The notes under the pieces were generated by a model. The model saw only the letters and a program-made list of their open reading frames with translations. It made no database searches and was not told the origin of the DNA. Shown piece after piece: positions 1 through 9,282 of a DNA stretch of 64,000 nt. Made by a program: the position numbers and the translations under genes. Each line of letters begins with the position of its first letter. Position 1 is the stretch's first letter. Origin of the DNA: VGBV01 sp963780395 (GTDB taxonomy: Bacteria > Actinomycetota > Thermoleophilia > Solirubrobacterales > 70-9); NCBI GenBank assembly GCA_963780395.1, contig CAWABY010000017.1:248001-312000 (forward strand). Reading direction: 5' to 3'.

Positions 1-1
1 C

Positions 2-934
2 TTGGCGAGCGCGGCCCGGACGGGCCCCGCCGACGTGATCGTGGTCGAGACGCCGCCGCTGTTCGTGGCGGCGGCCGGGATCGGCTACGCGCGCCAGAAG
101 GGCGCGCCGCTGGTGATCAACGTCGCCGACCTCTGGCCCGATTCGGCGATCGAGCTCGGCGCGCTGCGGTCGCCGCCCGCGATCCGTGCGGCTCGAACGC
201 TCGAGCGCCGCTGCTACCGGACGGCTGCGGCGATCGTATGCCCGACCGAGGGCATCGCCGAGCGCCTCGCGGGGCGGGCCGAGGCCGCCGGCAAGGTGCG
301 CCGGATCCCGCCCGCTGTTGACCTGCGGGCATTCGAGCCGGCCCCGGCCCCCGGGTCCGGCCCGTTCCGCGTCCTCTACGCCGGCACGACGGGCATGGCG
401 CAGGGGGTGGGCACCCTGCTCGACGCCGTCGAGGCTCTGCACCCGGATTCCGCCGTCGAGGTGATCGTCGCCGGGGACGGCGCAGAGGGCCCCGAGCTGC
501 GCGCCCGAGCCGAGCGGCTTGCGAAGGCCCACACGCTCAGCGCCGTCCCCCACGCGCGCGTGCCGGAGCTGCTGGCCGAGGCCGACGCGGCCGCCGTGCT
601 GCTTCGGGACCGGCCGGTGTTCGCGGGGGCGATACCGACGAAGATGTTGGAGGCGATGGCGGCGGCGCGGCCCGTCGTGCTCTCCGCCGCCGGCGAGGCG
701 GCGCGCTTCGTGGAGGCGAGCGGGGGCGGCCTCGTCGTGCCGCCAGAGGACCCACCGGCGCTCGCCGCCGCACTCGAGGAGCTGGCGGCCGACCGCGATC
801 GCGCCGCGCGCCTAGGCGAGGCCGGCAGGCGCTGGGTGGAGGCCGGTTTCGGGCTCGACCGCTTCGTCGAGGACTGGCACGAGACGCTGCAAGCGGTCAT
901 CCGCGTCCCGGATGGACCGGCTGATCGGCTCTAG
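2..934 (+). CDS. Glycosyltransferase family 4, 5'-truncated by window edge
   Basis: Transfers an activated sugar to a glycan or lipid carrier at the cytoplasmic face of the membrane. What is visible is the C-terminal two thirds of a GT4/GT-B enzyme: the end of the N-terminal Rossmann half (LWPDSAIELG), then the donor-binding half with VLYAGTTGMAQGVGTLL and the conserved stretch FAGAIPTKMLEAMAAARPVV, where Lys and Glu contact the donor phosphate and sugar. GT4 enzymes of this WbuB-like type have about 400 residues, so roughly 90 residues lie before base 1 and the apparent start is not the real one. The last 23 bases overlap the next gene, which indicates an operon with the polysaccharide genes that follow. 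Family is secure; the sugar specificity is unknown. Confidence 0.85.
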   Translation: MASAARTGPADVIVVETPPLFVAAAGIGYARQKGAPLVINVADLWPDSAIELGALRSPPAIRAARTLERRCYRTAAAIVCPTEGIAERLAGRAEAAGKVRRIPPAVDLRAFEPAPAPGSGPFRVLYAGTTGMAQGVGTLLDAVEALHPDSAVEVIVAGDGAEGPELRARAERLAKAHTLSAVPHARVPELLAEADAAAVLLRDRPVFAGAIPTKMLEAMAAARPVVLSAAGEAARFVEASGGGLVVPPEDPPALAAALEELAADRDRAARLGEAGRRWVEAGFGLDRFVEDWHETLQAVIRVPDGPADRL

Positions 935-2837
935 ACTCGCTGTTCGCGTGCATCGTCTCAAGCACCCCGTCTACCGCAACAAGGCGCTGCAGGTTGTTGC
1001 CGACGCCGTCCTCGTCGGCTTCGCCTACTACCTGGCCTTCCGCCTGCGCTTCCTGGAGAGCGCAGGTGGCCTGCCCGAGCCCTACAGCGACATGCTCTGG
1101 GGCTCGATCGGGTTCGTCGTCGCCGGCACCCTGGCGGCCCTCGCCGCGTTCGGCCTCTATGAGAAGTGGTGGCGCTACTTCCGCCTGCCCGACTTCGTCG
1201 CTCTGGTCAAGGCGACCTCGATCTCGGCGCTGGTCCTGCTCATCGCCCTCTACCTGCTGCGCCCCTTCGATGAGGCGATCCCGCGCTCGGTCCTGGTCAC
1301 GTATTTCCTGCTCAGCACCTTCATGCTGGGCGGCGCCCGCCTCCTGGTCAGGATGCTGGTCGAGCGGCCCACCCGCCGGGCCGCCACCGGGCGGACGCAG
1401 AAGGTGCTGGTGGTCGGGGCCGGCTCGGGCGGCCAGATGGTGGTGCGCGAGCTTCAGCTCAACCCCAACCTGAGTCAGAGCGCGATTGGCTTCCTCGACG
1501 ATGACGCGCGCAAGCGCGGCATGCGCCTGCACGGGACCAAGGTGCTGGGGACCACCTCGGAGATCGATCGCGTGCTGGACGAGCTGAAGCCGGACGAGGT
1601 CGTGATCGCGATTCCGTCGGCCCCGGGCGAGCTGCGCGGCCGCGTGGTCGCCGCCTGCCGCGAGCGCGACGTCAACGTGCGCACCCTGCCGACCGTGTTC
1701 GAGCTGCTCCGCGGCGGCGTGCAGCTGACCAGGCAGCTGCGCGAGGTCCAGGTCGAGGACGTGCTGGGACGCGAGCCGATCGTGATGGAGCTGGACCGGG
1801 TCGGCGCCTACCTGAACGAGAAGGTGGTGCTGGTGACCGGGGCCGGCGGCTCGATCGGCTCGGAGCTGGTGCGCCAGATCGCCCGGGTGCGCCCGAAGCT
1901 GCTGGTGATGCTCGACCACGCCGAGGACAACCTCTTCCGCATCGACCGCGAGATGATCGAGGAGCGCCACTTCACCCGGGTCGAGTCGGTGCTGGCCGAC
2001 TGCAAGGAGGCGGACCGGATGCTGGAGGTGATGCAGCGCTTCCATCCCGACGTCGTCTTCCACGCCGCCGCCTACAAGCACGTGCCGCTGATGGAGTCGA
2101 ACCCGCTGGAGGCGGTGCGCAACAACGCGATCGCGACCCGAGTCACCGCCGAGACCGCGGCCGCCTCGGGCTGCGAGCGCTTCGTGCTCGTCTCCACGGA
2201 CAAGGCGGTCAACCCGCGCACCGTGATGGGCGCCTCGAAGGCGATGGCCGAGTGGATCGTCGAGGGGGCTCGCCTCAAGCACACCACCACGCGGTTCATC
2301 ACCGTGCGCTTCGGCAACGTGCTCGCCTCCTCCGGCAGCGTGGTGCCGATCTTCCGCAGCCAGATCGAGCGCGGCGGCCCGGTCACCGTCACCGACCCGG
2401 AGATGAGCCGCTACTTCATGACCATCCCCGAGGCGGTGCAGCTGGTGATCCGCGCCGGCGACCTCGGGGCGGGCACCGGCGAGGTGTTCGTGCTGGAAAT
2501 GGGCGAGCCGGTCAAGATCGTCGATCTCGCGCACAACATGATCCGCCTCGCGGGATATGAGCCCGAGACGGACATCGCGATCGAGTTCACCGGCAAGCGT
2601 CCCGGCGAGAAGCTGCACGAGGAGCTCTTCAGCTCCGACGAACGCCCTCAGCCGACCGCCGCCGAGAAGATCGTCCGGGCCGTGCCGCGCACCCCGCTCG
2701 ACCCGGAGTGGGTCGAGGAGGCGGTCAGCCGCCTCGAGCAGCTCGTCCGCGAGGGCGACGAGGCGCACCTCGCCGAGAAGACGGTCGATCTGGCGAGGGA
2801 GCGCCGCCAGGCGGCTGCCCTCGACATCGACGGTTAA
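912..2837 (+). CDS. Membrane-anchored UDP-sugar 4,6-dehydratase (CapD/WbpM/PglF family)
   Basis: Predicted to dehydrate a UDP-N-acetylhexosamine at C4/C6, a first step to deoxy-amino sugars for surface glycans. The 641 residues have the full-length layout of this family: four or so membrane helices in residues 25-145, a CoA-binding-like Rossmann domain with VVGAGSGGQ near residue 164, and the catalytic SDR domain with VTGAGGSIGSE near residue 305. The triad region near residues 428-443 reads STDKAV then VMGASK, so the usual Tyr of YxxxK is Met. That substitution is characteristic of the inverting/retaining 4,6-dehydratases FlaA1, PglF and WbpM. HAAAYKHVPLME is the typical substrate segment. 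It starts inside the previous gene. Family assignment is firm, the exact substrate is inferred. Confidence 0.92.
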   Translation: MDRLIGSRLAVRVHRLKHPVYRNKALQVVADAVLVGFAYYLAFRLRFLESAGGLPEPYSDMLWGSIGFVVAGTLAALAAFGLYEKWWRYFRLPDFVALVKATSISALVLLIALYLLRPFDEAIPRSVLVTYFLLSTFMLGGARLLVRMLVERPTRRAATGRTQKVLVVGAGSGGQMVVRELQLNPNLSQSAIGFLDDDARKRGMRLHGTKVLGTTSEIDRVLDELKPDEVVIAIPSAPGELRGRVVAACRERDVNVRTLPTVFELLRGGVQLTRQLREVQVEDVLGREPIVMELDRVGAYLNEKVVLVTGAGGSIGSELVRQIARVRPKLLVMLDHAEDNLFRIDREMIEERHFTRVESVLADCKEADRMLEVMQRFHPDVVFHAAAYKHVPLMESNPLEAVRNNAIATRVTAETAAASGCERFVLVSTDKAVNPRTVMGASKAMAEWIVEGARLKHTTTRFITVRFGNVLASSGSVVPIFRSQIERGGPVTVTDPEMSRYFMTIPEAVQLVIRAGDLGAGTGEVFVLEMGEPVKIVDLAHNMIRLAGYEPETDIAIEFTGKRPGEKLHEELFSSDERPQPTAAEKIVRAVPRTPLDPEWVEEAVSRLEQLVREGDEAHLAEKTVDLARERRQAAALDIDG

Positions 2838-2854
2838 CATCCCGCGCCGCACTC

Positions 2855-3668
2855 ATGGACCTGCTCCGTGAACTAGGTGCGTACGCCGGCCTCGCCGCTT
2901 TCGTGGGCCTGTCCGTGCTCGCACTCCTCTATTTCGCCCAGGCGCGCGACGTGCGACGCCTGCGCGAGAGCGCCGAGTTCCTGGTCGAAGGCGAAGGCCA
3001 GCCCACCGAGGCCGGTGGCGCACCGCCGCCGATCGGCGCAGAGGAGGCCGAGGAGGAGGCGACACAGGGCCGGGGCGCGCCGCCCCCCGCCTCGGACGCC
3101 GAGGCATTCCGGCGATCCGAGCTGTCGCGGCAGGCGGCCAAGCGGCGCGAGCGCTTCGAGCAGCGGCGCGGCGGCGAGCCGCGGGAAGGCTTCGAGATCC
3201 CCTCCACGGCCGTGATCGTGATCGGCGCCCTCATTTTGGCCGCCGGAGTGGCCTTCGGCGCCTCCCGCCTGCTGGGAGGAGACGACGACGGTGGCGGCGG
3301 CGGTGGCGGCGGCGGCGGCAAGGCGGGGCTCGCCTGCCGGCCAGGCGACACCCAGGTCGCCGTGCTGAACGGGACGGGCGAGCCCGGGCTCGCCGCCCAG
3401 TCGGTGCCTCAGCTCGAGCAGAAGGGCTACGAGGTGAGGCCGGTGACCAACACGATCTCGCCATTCGACACGAGCGTCGTCATGTTCGGCGAGGGACGGG
3501 CAGGAGTGCGCCCCCGAGATCGGCTCGGTCGTGGGCATCACGGCCACCGAAGCGATCGACCAGGAGAACCTGGAGATCTCCGAGGGCGCGATCGTCGCGG
3601 TGGTCCTCGGCGAGGACCAGGTCACGGGTGGCACCGAGACCTCAACCGGCACATCCACAGGCCCCTAG
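2855..3668 (+). CDS. LytR C-terminal-domain membrane protein, interrupted by a +1 frameshift near 3490
   Basis: Envelope protein of unknown exact role. The ATG at 2855 gives a first membrane helix (residues 8-24), a charged Arg/Glu-rich segment, a second helix near residues 112-132, an Asp/Gly linker with a run of ten Gly, and then a LytR_C-type domain beginning VAVLNGTGEPGLA. After VVMFGE the frame is lost: reading on gives Arg/Gly-rich nonsense to 3676, while the +1 frame from about 3495 gives QECAPEIGSVVGI and a plausible domain end (AIVAVVLGEDQV) stopping at TAG 3666-3668. One extra base in the G-rich stretch 3487-3500 explains this. LytR_C domains are found in cell-wall glycopolymer attachment proteins, which fits the polysaccharide neighbours. 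Confidence 0.72.
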
Positions 3669-4134
3669 GCGACTGACCCGACCCGCACGCAGCCCGACGA
3701 CGCTTGCCGCGGTATGCGTGGCGGTGTTCCTCGTCGGGATCGTTGCGGCGATGGTGGCGACGCAGCGTCTCCGCTCGGAGGGGCCGGTGGCGAGCCGGAT
3801 CGCGATGCGCAGCGCGGAGGAGCCCCCCTACCGGGTCTGTTTCCAGACGCCGCGCGACGACGTCTTCGACCTGGCGATGGTGGATTCCTCGGGGCGCGTC
3901 GTCCATGTGCTGGCTGAGGACGTAGCTCTCGAGGGCGACTCCACGCCGGACAAGCGCTCGGCACACTGCTTCGACTGGGACGGGATCGGCGACGACGGCC
4001 GGCCCGTTCCGCCCGGCCCGTATCGCCTCTATCTCGAGCTGGAGCGGGCCGACCGCGGGGCCGTCTCGGGCGAGAAGCTGAAGATCACTGAGGCAGCCCC
4101 GCCGCCGAGCGCGGAGTCAGGAGCCGAGCCGTGA
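3628..4134 (+). CDS. Single-pass secreted protein with FlgD-Ig-like fold
   Basis: A 168-residue protein with one N-terminal membrane helix (about residues 24-44, TTLAAVCVAVFLVGIVAAMV) and an extracytoplasmic domain. The segment FDWDGIGDDGRPVPPGPYRL matches the FlgD-type Ig-like signature (W-D-G-x-x-D-G-x-x-V-P-x-G-x-Y), a beta-sandwich used for surface proteins and not only for flagellar hooks. Here there is no flagellar context, and a role in the polysaccharide or envelope layer is inferred from neighbours. The start is uncertain: the GTG at 3628 overlaps the preceding gene by about 40 bases. The stop overlaps the next start (GTGA, 4131-4134), so it is translated with the polymerase gene. 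Confidence 0.6.
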   Translation: MAPRPQPAHPQAPRRLTRPARSPTTLAAVCVAVFLVGIVAAMVATQRLRSEGPVASRIAMRSAEEPPYRVCFQTPRDDVFDLAMVDSSGRVVHVLAEDVALEGDSTPDKRSAHCFDWDGIGDDGRPVPPGPYRLYLELERADRGAVSGEKLKITEAAPPPSAESGAEP

Positions 4135-5654
4135 CCGAGGCCCTGCAGGTGACCGGCTGCGTCGTGGCCGCCGCCGCGGTCTCGATCGCAATGCTGGGTC
4201 CCGGCCGGCGCCTGCGCGCCGCTGCGCTTCTCGGGGCGCTCGCGATCGCGCTGGCGCTGCTGCTGGGAGAGGGCTGGGACGAGCTGGCCTCGATCCGCGA
4301 TCGCCCGGCGGTCCTGGCCGCGCTGCTCGCCGCGGCCACCGCGCTCGTCGTCGTCCTCGGGCTGCTGCTGCGCCGGCGCCCGCTCGTCCTGCCGTTGCTG
4401 CTGGTCGCGGCGCTGCCGTTCCGCATCCCGATCGACGTCAGCGGTGACGAGGTGAACCTGCTGGTGCCGCTCTACGTCGTGATCGCCGCGGGGACCCTTG
4501 CTTACGCGATCGACGCGTTCGCAGCCGGCGGCCGCGAGCCCGAGCGCCCGCGCCTGCTTCCCACCGCCCTGGCCGTGGCGATCGTCCTCTACGCGCTGCA
4601 GGCCTCCTACTCGGGCGACGTCCCCTTCGCCACGCGAAACGTCGGCTTCTTCCTGGTGCCCTTCGCCGTCATGTTCGTGCTGCTGTGGCAGCAGCGCTGG
4701 TCGCCGAGGCTGCTGGGCCTCTGCCTCGCGGTCGTCGTCGGCGAAGCGCTGCTCTTCTCGCTGGTGGGGGTGGGTCAACACATTGCGGGCGAGATCTTCT
4801 GGAACCCCGCGCTGGAGCGCTCCAACGACTTCCACTTCTACTTCCGGGTCAACTCCCTTTTCTGGGATCCGAACATCTACGGGCGCTACCTGGCGATGGC
4901 GGCGGTGCTGGCTGTTGCGGTCGTGATGTGGATCCGCGACGCGCGCCGCGTCGCGATCGGGGCCGGGGTTCTGGCGGTGCTGCTGGCTGGCTTGGCTGTG
5001 GGTTTTTCACAGACCAGCTTCGTCGCGGTCCTGGCCGGGATCGCCGTTCTCTGTGCGCTCCGCTACAGCCTGCTGGGGACTGCGATCGCCACGCCCTTGG
5101 CGCTTGTGGCGATTGCGGGGGCGATCGCCGTCGTCGGAGGCACCTCCGAGGCGGAGGACTCGGCCGAGGAGGTCAGCAGCGGGCGCACGACCCTGATCGA
5201 GGGCGGGCTGGACCTCGCCGCCGAGCGGCCCCTGGCCGGGTATGGCTCGGCCTCGTTCTCGGAGGCCTTCGCCGAGCAGGAGGACATCAACCGCAACCAG
5301 ACCGCGGTCGCCCACAACGAGCCTGTCACGGTCGCCGCCGAACAGGGCGCGATCGGGCTGCTCGCGTATGCGGCGACGATCGCCGCCGCGCTGTGGACGC
5401 TGCTGGCCGGCATGCGCCGGATCGCACCGGGCTTGGGTGCGCCGGCCGACGCGATCGGCGACCCGGCCACCGGGGGCCAGGGTGTGATCTTCCTCGCCCG
5501 AATCGGGCTGGTGGCGGCCTTTGCGGCGCTGCTCGTGCACACCGTCGGCTACGGCGCCTATCTGACCGACCCGCTGACCTGGGCGCTTCTGGGGATCGGG
5601 GGAGCGCTGGCGGCCGCCGGCCCACCCGCCCCAGCTGGATCCTCCGGTAGATGA
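4131..5654 (+). CDS. O-antigen ligase/polymerase-like multi-pass membrane protein (Wzy/WaaL type)
   Basis: A 507-residue, very hydrophobic protein with about twelve predicted membrane helices. Near residues 240-250 it has the periplasmic loop motif NSLFWDPNIYGRYL, and downstream GRTTLIEGGLDLAAERPLAGYGSAS followed by AVAHNEPV, which resembles the Wzy_C domain of O-antigen ligases where a conserved His lies in a large external loop. Such proteins polymerise or ligate lipid-linked glycan repeat units at the outer face. The GTG start overlaps the previous stop by 4 bases and the stop overlaps the flippase start by 4 bases (ATGA), so the three genes are probably translationally coupled. Polymerase versus ligase cannot be decided from sequence alone. 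Confidence 0.8.
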   Translation: MTEALQVTGCVVAAAAVSIAMLGPGRRLRAAALLGALAIALALLLGEGWDELASIRDRPAVLAALLAAATALVVVLGLLLRRRPLVLPLLLVAALPFRIPIDVSGDEVNLLVPLYVVIAAGTLAYAIDAFAAGGREPERPRLLPTALAVAIVLYALQASYSGDVPFATRNVGFFLVPFAVMFVLLWQQRWSPRLLGLCLAVVVGEALLFSLVGVGQHIAGEIFWNPALERSNDFHFYFRVNSLFWDPNIYGRYLAMAAVLAVAVVMWIRDARRVAIGAGVLAVLLAGLAVGFSQTSFVAVLAGIAVLCALRYSLLGTAIATPLALVAIAGAIAVVGGTSEAEDSAEEVSSGRTTLIEGGLDLAAERPLAGYGSASFSEAFAEQEDINRNQTAVAHNEPVTVAAEQGAIGLLAYAATIAAALWTLLAGMRRIAPGLGAPADAIGDPATGGQGVIFLARIGLVAAFAALLVHTVGYGAYLTDPLTWALLGIGGALAAAGPPAPAGSSGR

Positions 5655-7228
5655 CCGGCTACCTGCGGCGGCTGGCGACCACGGGGGCGGCCTACACCGC
5701 CTCCAGCGTGATCTCGAAGCTGATCGCGGTCGCGCTGCTGCCGCTGTACACGCAATACCTGGCGCCGGCGGACTATGGCGCGGCCGAGGTGCTGATCGTG
5801 TCAGTGATCGCGGCCAGCATCGTGATTCGGCTGGGGATCATCGAGGCCCTGCTGCGCTTCTACTACGAGCGCGACGAGGACCCGGAGCGGGTTGTGAAGA
5901 CGGGGTTCGCCTCGCTCTTCTGGACGACGACGATCGGCTTCGCGATTGCGATACCGCTGGCCGAGCCGATCTCCGAGCTGCTGCTGGACCGCTCCGACCC
6001 CGAGCTGATGCGGATCGCGATCTTCGGTCTCTGGGTGTTCACGATGTACGAGTTCCTGCTGACGCTGTTCCGGCTCGACGAGCGGGCAAAGGCATTCCTC
6101 GCCTTCACCGTCAGCAACGTGCTGGTCACGATCCCGGTCACCGTCTGGCTCGTCGTCGTCCAGGAGGAGGGCGCCCGCGGCCTGCTGCTGGGCCAGTACG
6201 CAACCGGGGCGGCCTTCCTCGCCGCGCTGCTGGTCACCCAGCGCCGCCGCTTGGCCCTGGTCCCCGACTGGCCGCTGCTGCGGCGCATGACCCGCTTCGG
6301 CTTTCCGACGATGCCGGCCGAGCTCTCGCTCTACTCACTCAACTTCATTGACCGCGTCATGCTCGTCCGTCTCGCGGGCCTCGCCGACGCCGGGCTTTAC
6401 GCCCTCTCGGTCAAGTTCGCCCAGGCGGTCAACGTGCTGGTCAAGGGCTTCCAGCTTGCCTGGCCGCCGCTCGCCTACTCGATCACCGACGACGACGAGG
6501 CCCGCCGCGCCTACGCCGTGATCGTGACGTGGTTCGTGGTGGTCTGCACCTTCTTCGTCGCGGGGCTGTGGCTGCTCTCGCGCTGGGTCGTGCGGCTGCT
6601 CGCTGCCCCCGAGTTCTTCGAGTCCTATGAGGCGATAGGCCTGGTCTCGACAGGGGTAATGCTCTACGCGCTCTACCTTGTGCTGGTCGTCGTGCTGGGG
6701 CGCACAGGGCGCACCGAGTTCAACTTCCCGGCTACCGCCGCGGGCACGGGAGTCAACATCGGCCTCAACCTCGTCCTCATCCCCGCGCTCGGCATCGTCG
6801 GCGCGGGCGTCTCCCTGGTCGCCTCCTACGCCGTCGTGCTGGCGCTGATGTACGTCTTCACCCAGCGGCTGTTCCGCGTGCCCTACGAGTGGCTGCGGCT
6901 GGGACAGGCCGCGGCGCTCGCCGCGGTGCTCGTGGTGGCGGGGGAGCTGCTGCTGCCCACTGATGGCTTCGTCGGCCTGGCCTCCCGAACGGTGGTCTGG
7001 CTGCTCTATCCCGCGGCGCTCTATCTGACCGGCTTCCTCTCCGAGGAGGAGCGGCGCGCCGCCGCCAACAACCTCACCCCCGCCGCCATCCGCGAATCGC
7101 TGCACCGGTTCCGCGAGTCTCCGCCGGAGGCGGACCGCGACGAGCCCGAGGACCCCGGCACGCCGGGCCCCCGCCTCACCCGCGAGGCCCTGGAGGCGGC
7201 CCAACGCGACGAGGACGCGCGCCCGTGA
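5651..7228 (+). CDS. Polysaccharide flippase, Wzx/MOP superfamily
   Basis: A 525-residue protein with about fourteen membrane helices in the layout of MOP-superfamily oligosaccharide flippases. Typical features are the opening helix GAAYTASSVISKLIAVALLPLYTQYL, the cytoplasmic segment RFGFPTMPAELSLYSL, then FIDRVMLVRL and GLADAGLYALSVKFAQ. It would move undecaprenyl-linked repeat units across the membrane for the polymerase encoded just upstream. The C-terminal 50 residues are a charged cytoplasmic tail rich in Glu, Asp and Arg. The start overlaps the upstream stop (ATGA). The 3' end overlaps the convergent glycosyltransferase on the minus strand by about 50 bases, so the two transcripts are partly antisense. 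Confidence 0.9.
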   Translation: MTGYLRRLATTGAAYTASSVISKLIAVALLPLYTQYLAPADYGAAEVLIVSVIAASIVIRLGIIEALLRFYYERDEDPERVVKTGFASLFWTTTIGFAIAIPLAEPISELLLDRSDPELMRIAIFGLWVFTMYEFLLTLFRLDERAKAFLAFTVSNVLVTIPVTVWLVVVQEEGARGLLLGQYATGAAFLAALLVTQRRRLALVPDWPLLRRMTRFGFPTMPAELSLYSLNFIDRVMLVRLAGLADAGLYALSVKFAQAVNVLVKGFQLAWPPLAYSITDDDEARRAYAVIVTWFVVVCTFFVAGLWLLSRWVVRLLAAPEFFESYEAIGLVSTGVMLYALYLVLVVVLGRTGRTEFNFPATAAGTGVNIGLNLVLIPALGIVGAGVSLVASYAVVLALMYVFTQRLFRVPYEWLRLGQAAALAAVLVVAGELLLPTDGFVGLASRTVVWLLYPAALYLTGFLSEEERRAAANNLTPAAIRESLHRFRESPPEADRDEPEDPGTPGPRLTREALEAAQRDEDARP

Positions 7229-8150
7229 CCGCCCGGGCATTGAACTCCTCCGCCGCCTCGCGGATTCCCTCACCCCGGCCGGGGACCAGGGCCTGACGCG
7301 CGTGGAACCACATCCGGCGGGGGTCCCGGCCCGGGGTGACCAACGCCGCGGCGGTGCGCAGCAGGTAGGGGAAGGCGAGCAGGGGGCGGAGCAGGAATGC
7401 CGCCGCGCGGCCCCGGTGCTTGCGCAGGTAGCGGTCCCGGTTGCGGTGGAACTCGACCGTGCGGCGCTCGGCCCCGGCCAGGTCGCTCGCCATCTGGTCG
7501 TGATGGACCGCGCGCGCGGCGGGGACGTAGAGCGTGCGCCAGCCGGCGCCCGCGAGGCGGCGGCAGAAGTCGGTCTCGTCCGAGTAGATGAAGAAGGCCG
7601 GGTCCAGGTATCCGATCTGGACGGCGGCCTCGCGGCGGATCAGCATCGCGCTCGACTGCACCCAGTCGACCTCGCGGGTGCGCTCCCCGCCGCTCTGCAC
7701 CGTGAACCGCCGGTGCAGGAAGACGGCGCCGGCCAACGCGGTCTGTGGCCCTGGAAAGCGCCATGCGCACGGAACGGGCGCGCCATCCGCGGCCAGCAGC
7801 TGCGCTCCGGCCGCTCCCACGTCCGGCGCGGACTGCGCGGCGTCCAGCAGGGCGCTCACGGCGCCCGGCTGCAGCTCGGAGTCCTCGTTCAGGAGCAGGC
7901 AGAACTCGCCCCGCGATTCCCTCAGCAGTCGCGTGTCGTTGGCCGCCTTGCCCTCGCGCAGCCCGAGCTCGATCAGCCGCACGTCGGCGCCGCGCGCGCG
8001 CACGGCCTCGGCGGATCCGTCGGCCGAAGCGTTGTCCAGGACGAGCACCTCGCGCTCGATTCCCTCGGGCGCGGTGCGCTCGATCGCGTCCAGGCAGGCG
8101 AGAAGATCCTCCCGGCCATTGGTGTTGACCACGCAGTAAGAGAGCAGCAC
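7176..8150 (-). CDS. Glycosyltransferase family 2, rhamnosyltransferase-like
   Basis: Inverting GT-A fold transferase of 324 residues. It begins with the nucleotide-binding strand SYCVVNTNGREDLLACL, followed by VLDNASADGSAEAV, the DxD-like region LLLNEDSEL, and an acceptor region RREAAVQIGYLDPAFFIYSDETDFCRRL, where the ED(V/F) pair supplies the catalytic base. This order is typical of WbbL-like rhamnosyl or related transferases acting on lipid-linked glycans. The start is GTG at 8150; 17 bases separate it from the divergent GT4 gene, so the two promoters must overlap or lie inside coding sequence. It is the only minus-strand gene in the polysaccharide block. The donor sugar is unknown. Confidence 0.88.
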   Translation of the reverse strand: MLLSYCVVNTNGREDLLACLDAIERTAPEGIEREVLVLDNASADGSAEAVRARGADVRLIELGLREGKAANDTRLLRESRGEFCLLLNEDSELQPGAVSALLDAAQSAPDVGAAGAQLLAADGAPVPCAWRFPGPQTALAGAVFLHRRFTVQSGGERTREVDWVQSSAMLIRREAAVQIGYLDPAFFIYSDETDFCRRLAGAGWRTLYVPAARAVHHDQMASDLAGAERRTVEFHRNRDRYLRKHRGRAAAFLLRPLLAFPYLLRTAAALVTPGRDPRRMWFHARQALVPGRGEGIREAAEEFNARAVTGARPRRVGPPPGPRG

Positions 8151-8167
8151 GGCGAGAATGCTGCCCC

Positions 8168-9274
8168 ATGCGCGTACAAATCGTCGATCCGGCGGCCTAC
8201 ACCCCTCCCTACGACCATGCGCTCAGCGCCGCGCTGGCCCGAGCCGGCGTTCGCGCCGAGCTCGTCACCTGCCATTTTCCACACGGCCCGGTCCCGCGCG
8301 AGAGCGGCTACTCGGTCACCGAGCTCTTCTATCGGGGCAGCTCCCGCGCGGGCGGCGACCCGCGGGTGCGGAGGGCCCTGCGCGCGGCGGAGCACCTCCC
8401 GGGAATGCTGCGCCACCGCCGCCACGCCCGCCCCGCCGACATCGTCCACTACCAGTGGCTGCCGATCCCTCGAGTCGACCAGCACCTGCTGGCGCCGGTC
8501 CACCCTCGCGTGTTCACGATGCACTGGCGCCTGCCGGAGGCCGGCAGCCGCATCGGGCGGACGCTGACCGGCCTGCTGGCGCGGATGGACGCCGTCGTTG
8601 TCCACACCGAGCACGGCGCCAAGCGCCTGACCGCTGACTTCGGGGTCGACTCGGCCAAGCTCGAGGTGATCCCGCACGGCGCCTTCGACTACCTGACCCG
8701 GCAGCCGGACGAGCAGCCGCTCCCGGAGAAGCTGGGCGAGGTCGAGGGCCCGGTCATCCTCGCCTTCGGGCTGGTCCGGCCCTACAAGGGCACGGACGTG
8801 CTGCTGCGCGCCTTCGCCGAGGTCGAGGGGGCCGAGCTCTGGATCGTGGGGATGTCGCGGATGTCGATGGAGCCGCTGCACGAGCTGGCCGCGCGGGCGC
8901 CGGGCCGCGTCCGCTTCATCGACCGCTTCGTGACCGATCCCGAGATCCCGGCGTACATGCGCAGGGCCGACGTGGTCGCCCTTCCGTACCGCAACATCGA
9001 GCAATCGGGCGTCCTCTACACAGCGCTCGCGTTCGGGCGGCCGCTGGTGCTGAGCGACGTCGGCGGGTTCCCGGAGATCGCCGCGCAGAGCGCGGCGCGG
9101 ACGGTGCCGCCCGAGGATCCGGCCGCCCTCGCGGTGGCTCTGCGCGAGCTGATCGCCGACCCGGCCGAGCGCGACCGGCTCGCCGCCGGGGCCCTGGAGG
9201 CCGCGACCGGCCGCTACTCCTGGGACCGAATCGGGCGTGACACGAAGTCCCTGTACGAGCGCCTGCTTCGATAG
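8168..9274 (+). CDS. Glycosyltransferase family 4/GT-B
   Basis: A 368-residue retaining GT-B enzyme. The N-terminal half begins MRVQIVDPAAYTPPYD and contains HYQWLPIPRVDQ; the donor half has FGLVRPYKGTDVLLRAFA, with a basic RxYKG phosphate contact, and PYRNIEQSGVLYTALAFGRP, with the Glu and Ser-Gly that bind the sugar nucleotide. The C-terminus ends in a typical amphipathic helix crossing back to the N domain (WDRIGRDTKSLYERLL). It sits between two GT2 genes within the polysaccharide locus and presumably adds one residue of the repeat unit. The ATG at 8168 is chosen because the conserved strand starts immediately after it. Confidence 0.88.
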   Translation: MRVQIVDPAAYTPPYDHALSAALARAGVRAELVTCHFPHGPVPRESGYSVTELFYRGSSRAGGDPRVRRALRAAEHLPGMLRHRRHARPADIVHYQWLPIPRVDQHLLAPVHPRVFTMHWRLPEAGSRIGRTLTGLLARMDAVVVHTEHGAKRLTADFGVDSAKLEVIPHGAFDYLTRQPDEQPLPEKLGEVEGPVILAFGLVRPYKGTDVLLRAFAEVEGAELWIVGMSRMSMEPLHELAARAPGRVRFIDRFVTDPEIPAYMRRADVVALPYRNIEQSGVLYTALAFGRPLVLSDVGGFPEIAAQSAARTVPPEDPAALAVALRELIADPAERDRLAAGALEAATGRYSWDRIGRDTKSLYERLLR

Positions 9275-9282
9275 TCACTGCA

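Noticed and set aside
897..2852. A 651-codon open frame on the minus strand opposite the sugar dehydratase gene
   Set aside because: It mirrors the dehydratase gene codon for codon in GC-rich DNA, is full of His, Ala, Leu, Gly and Asp without any domain, and the plus-strand gene has all family motifs.
7302..8567. A 421-codon plus-strand frame across the GT2 and GT4 genes
   Set aside because: It spans two divergent genes that both have clear glycosyltransferase motifs, and has no domain itself.
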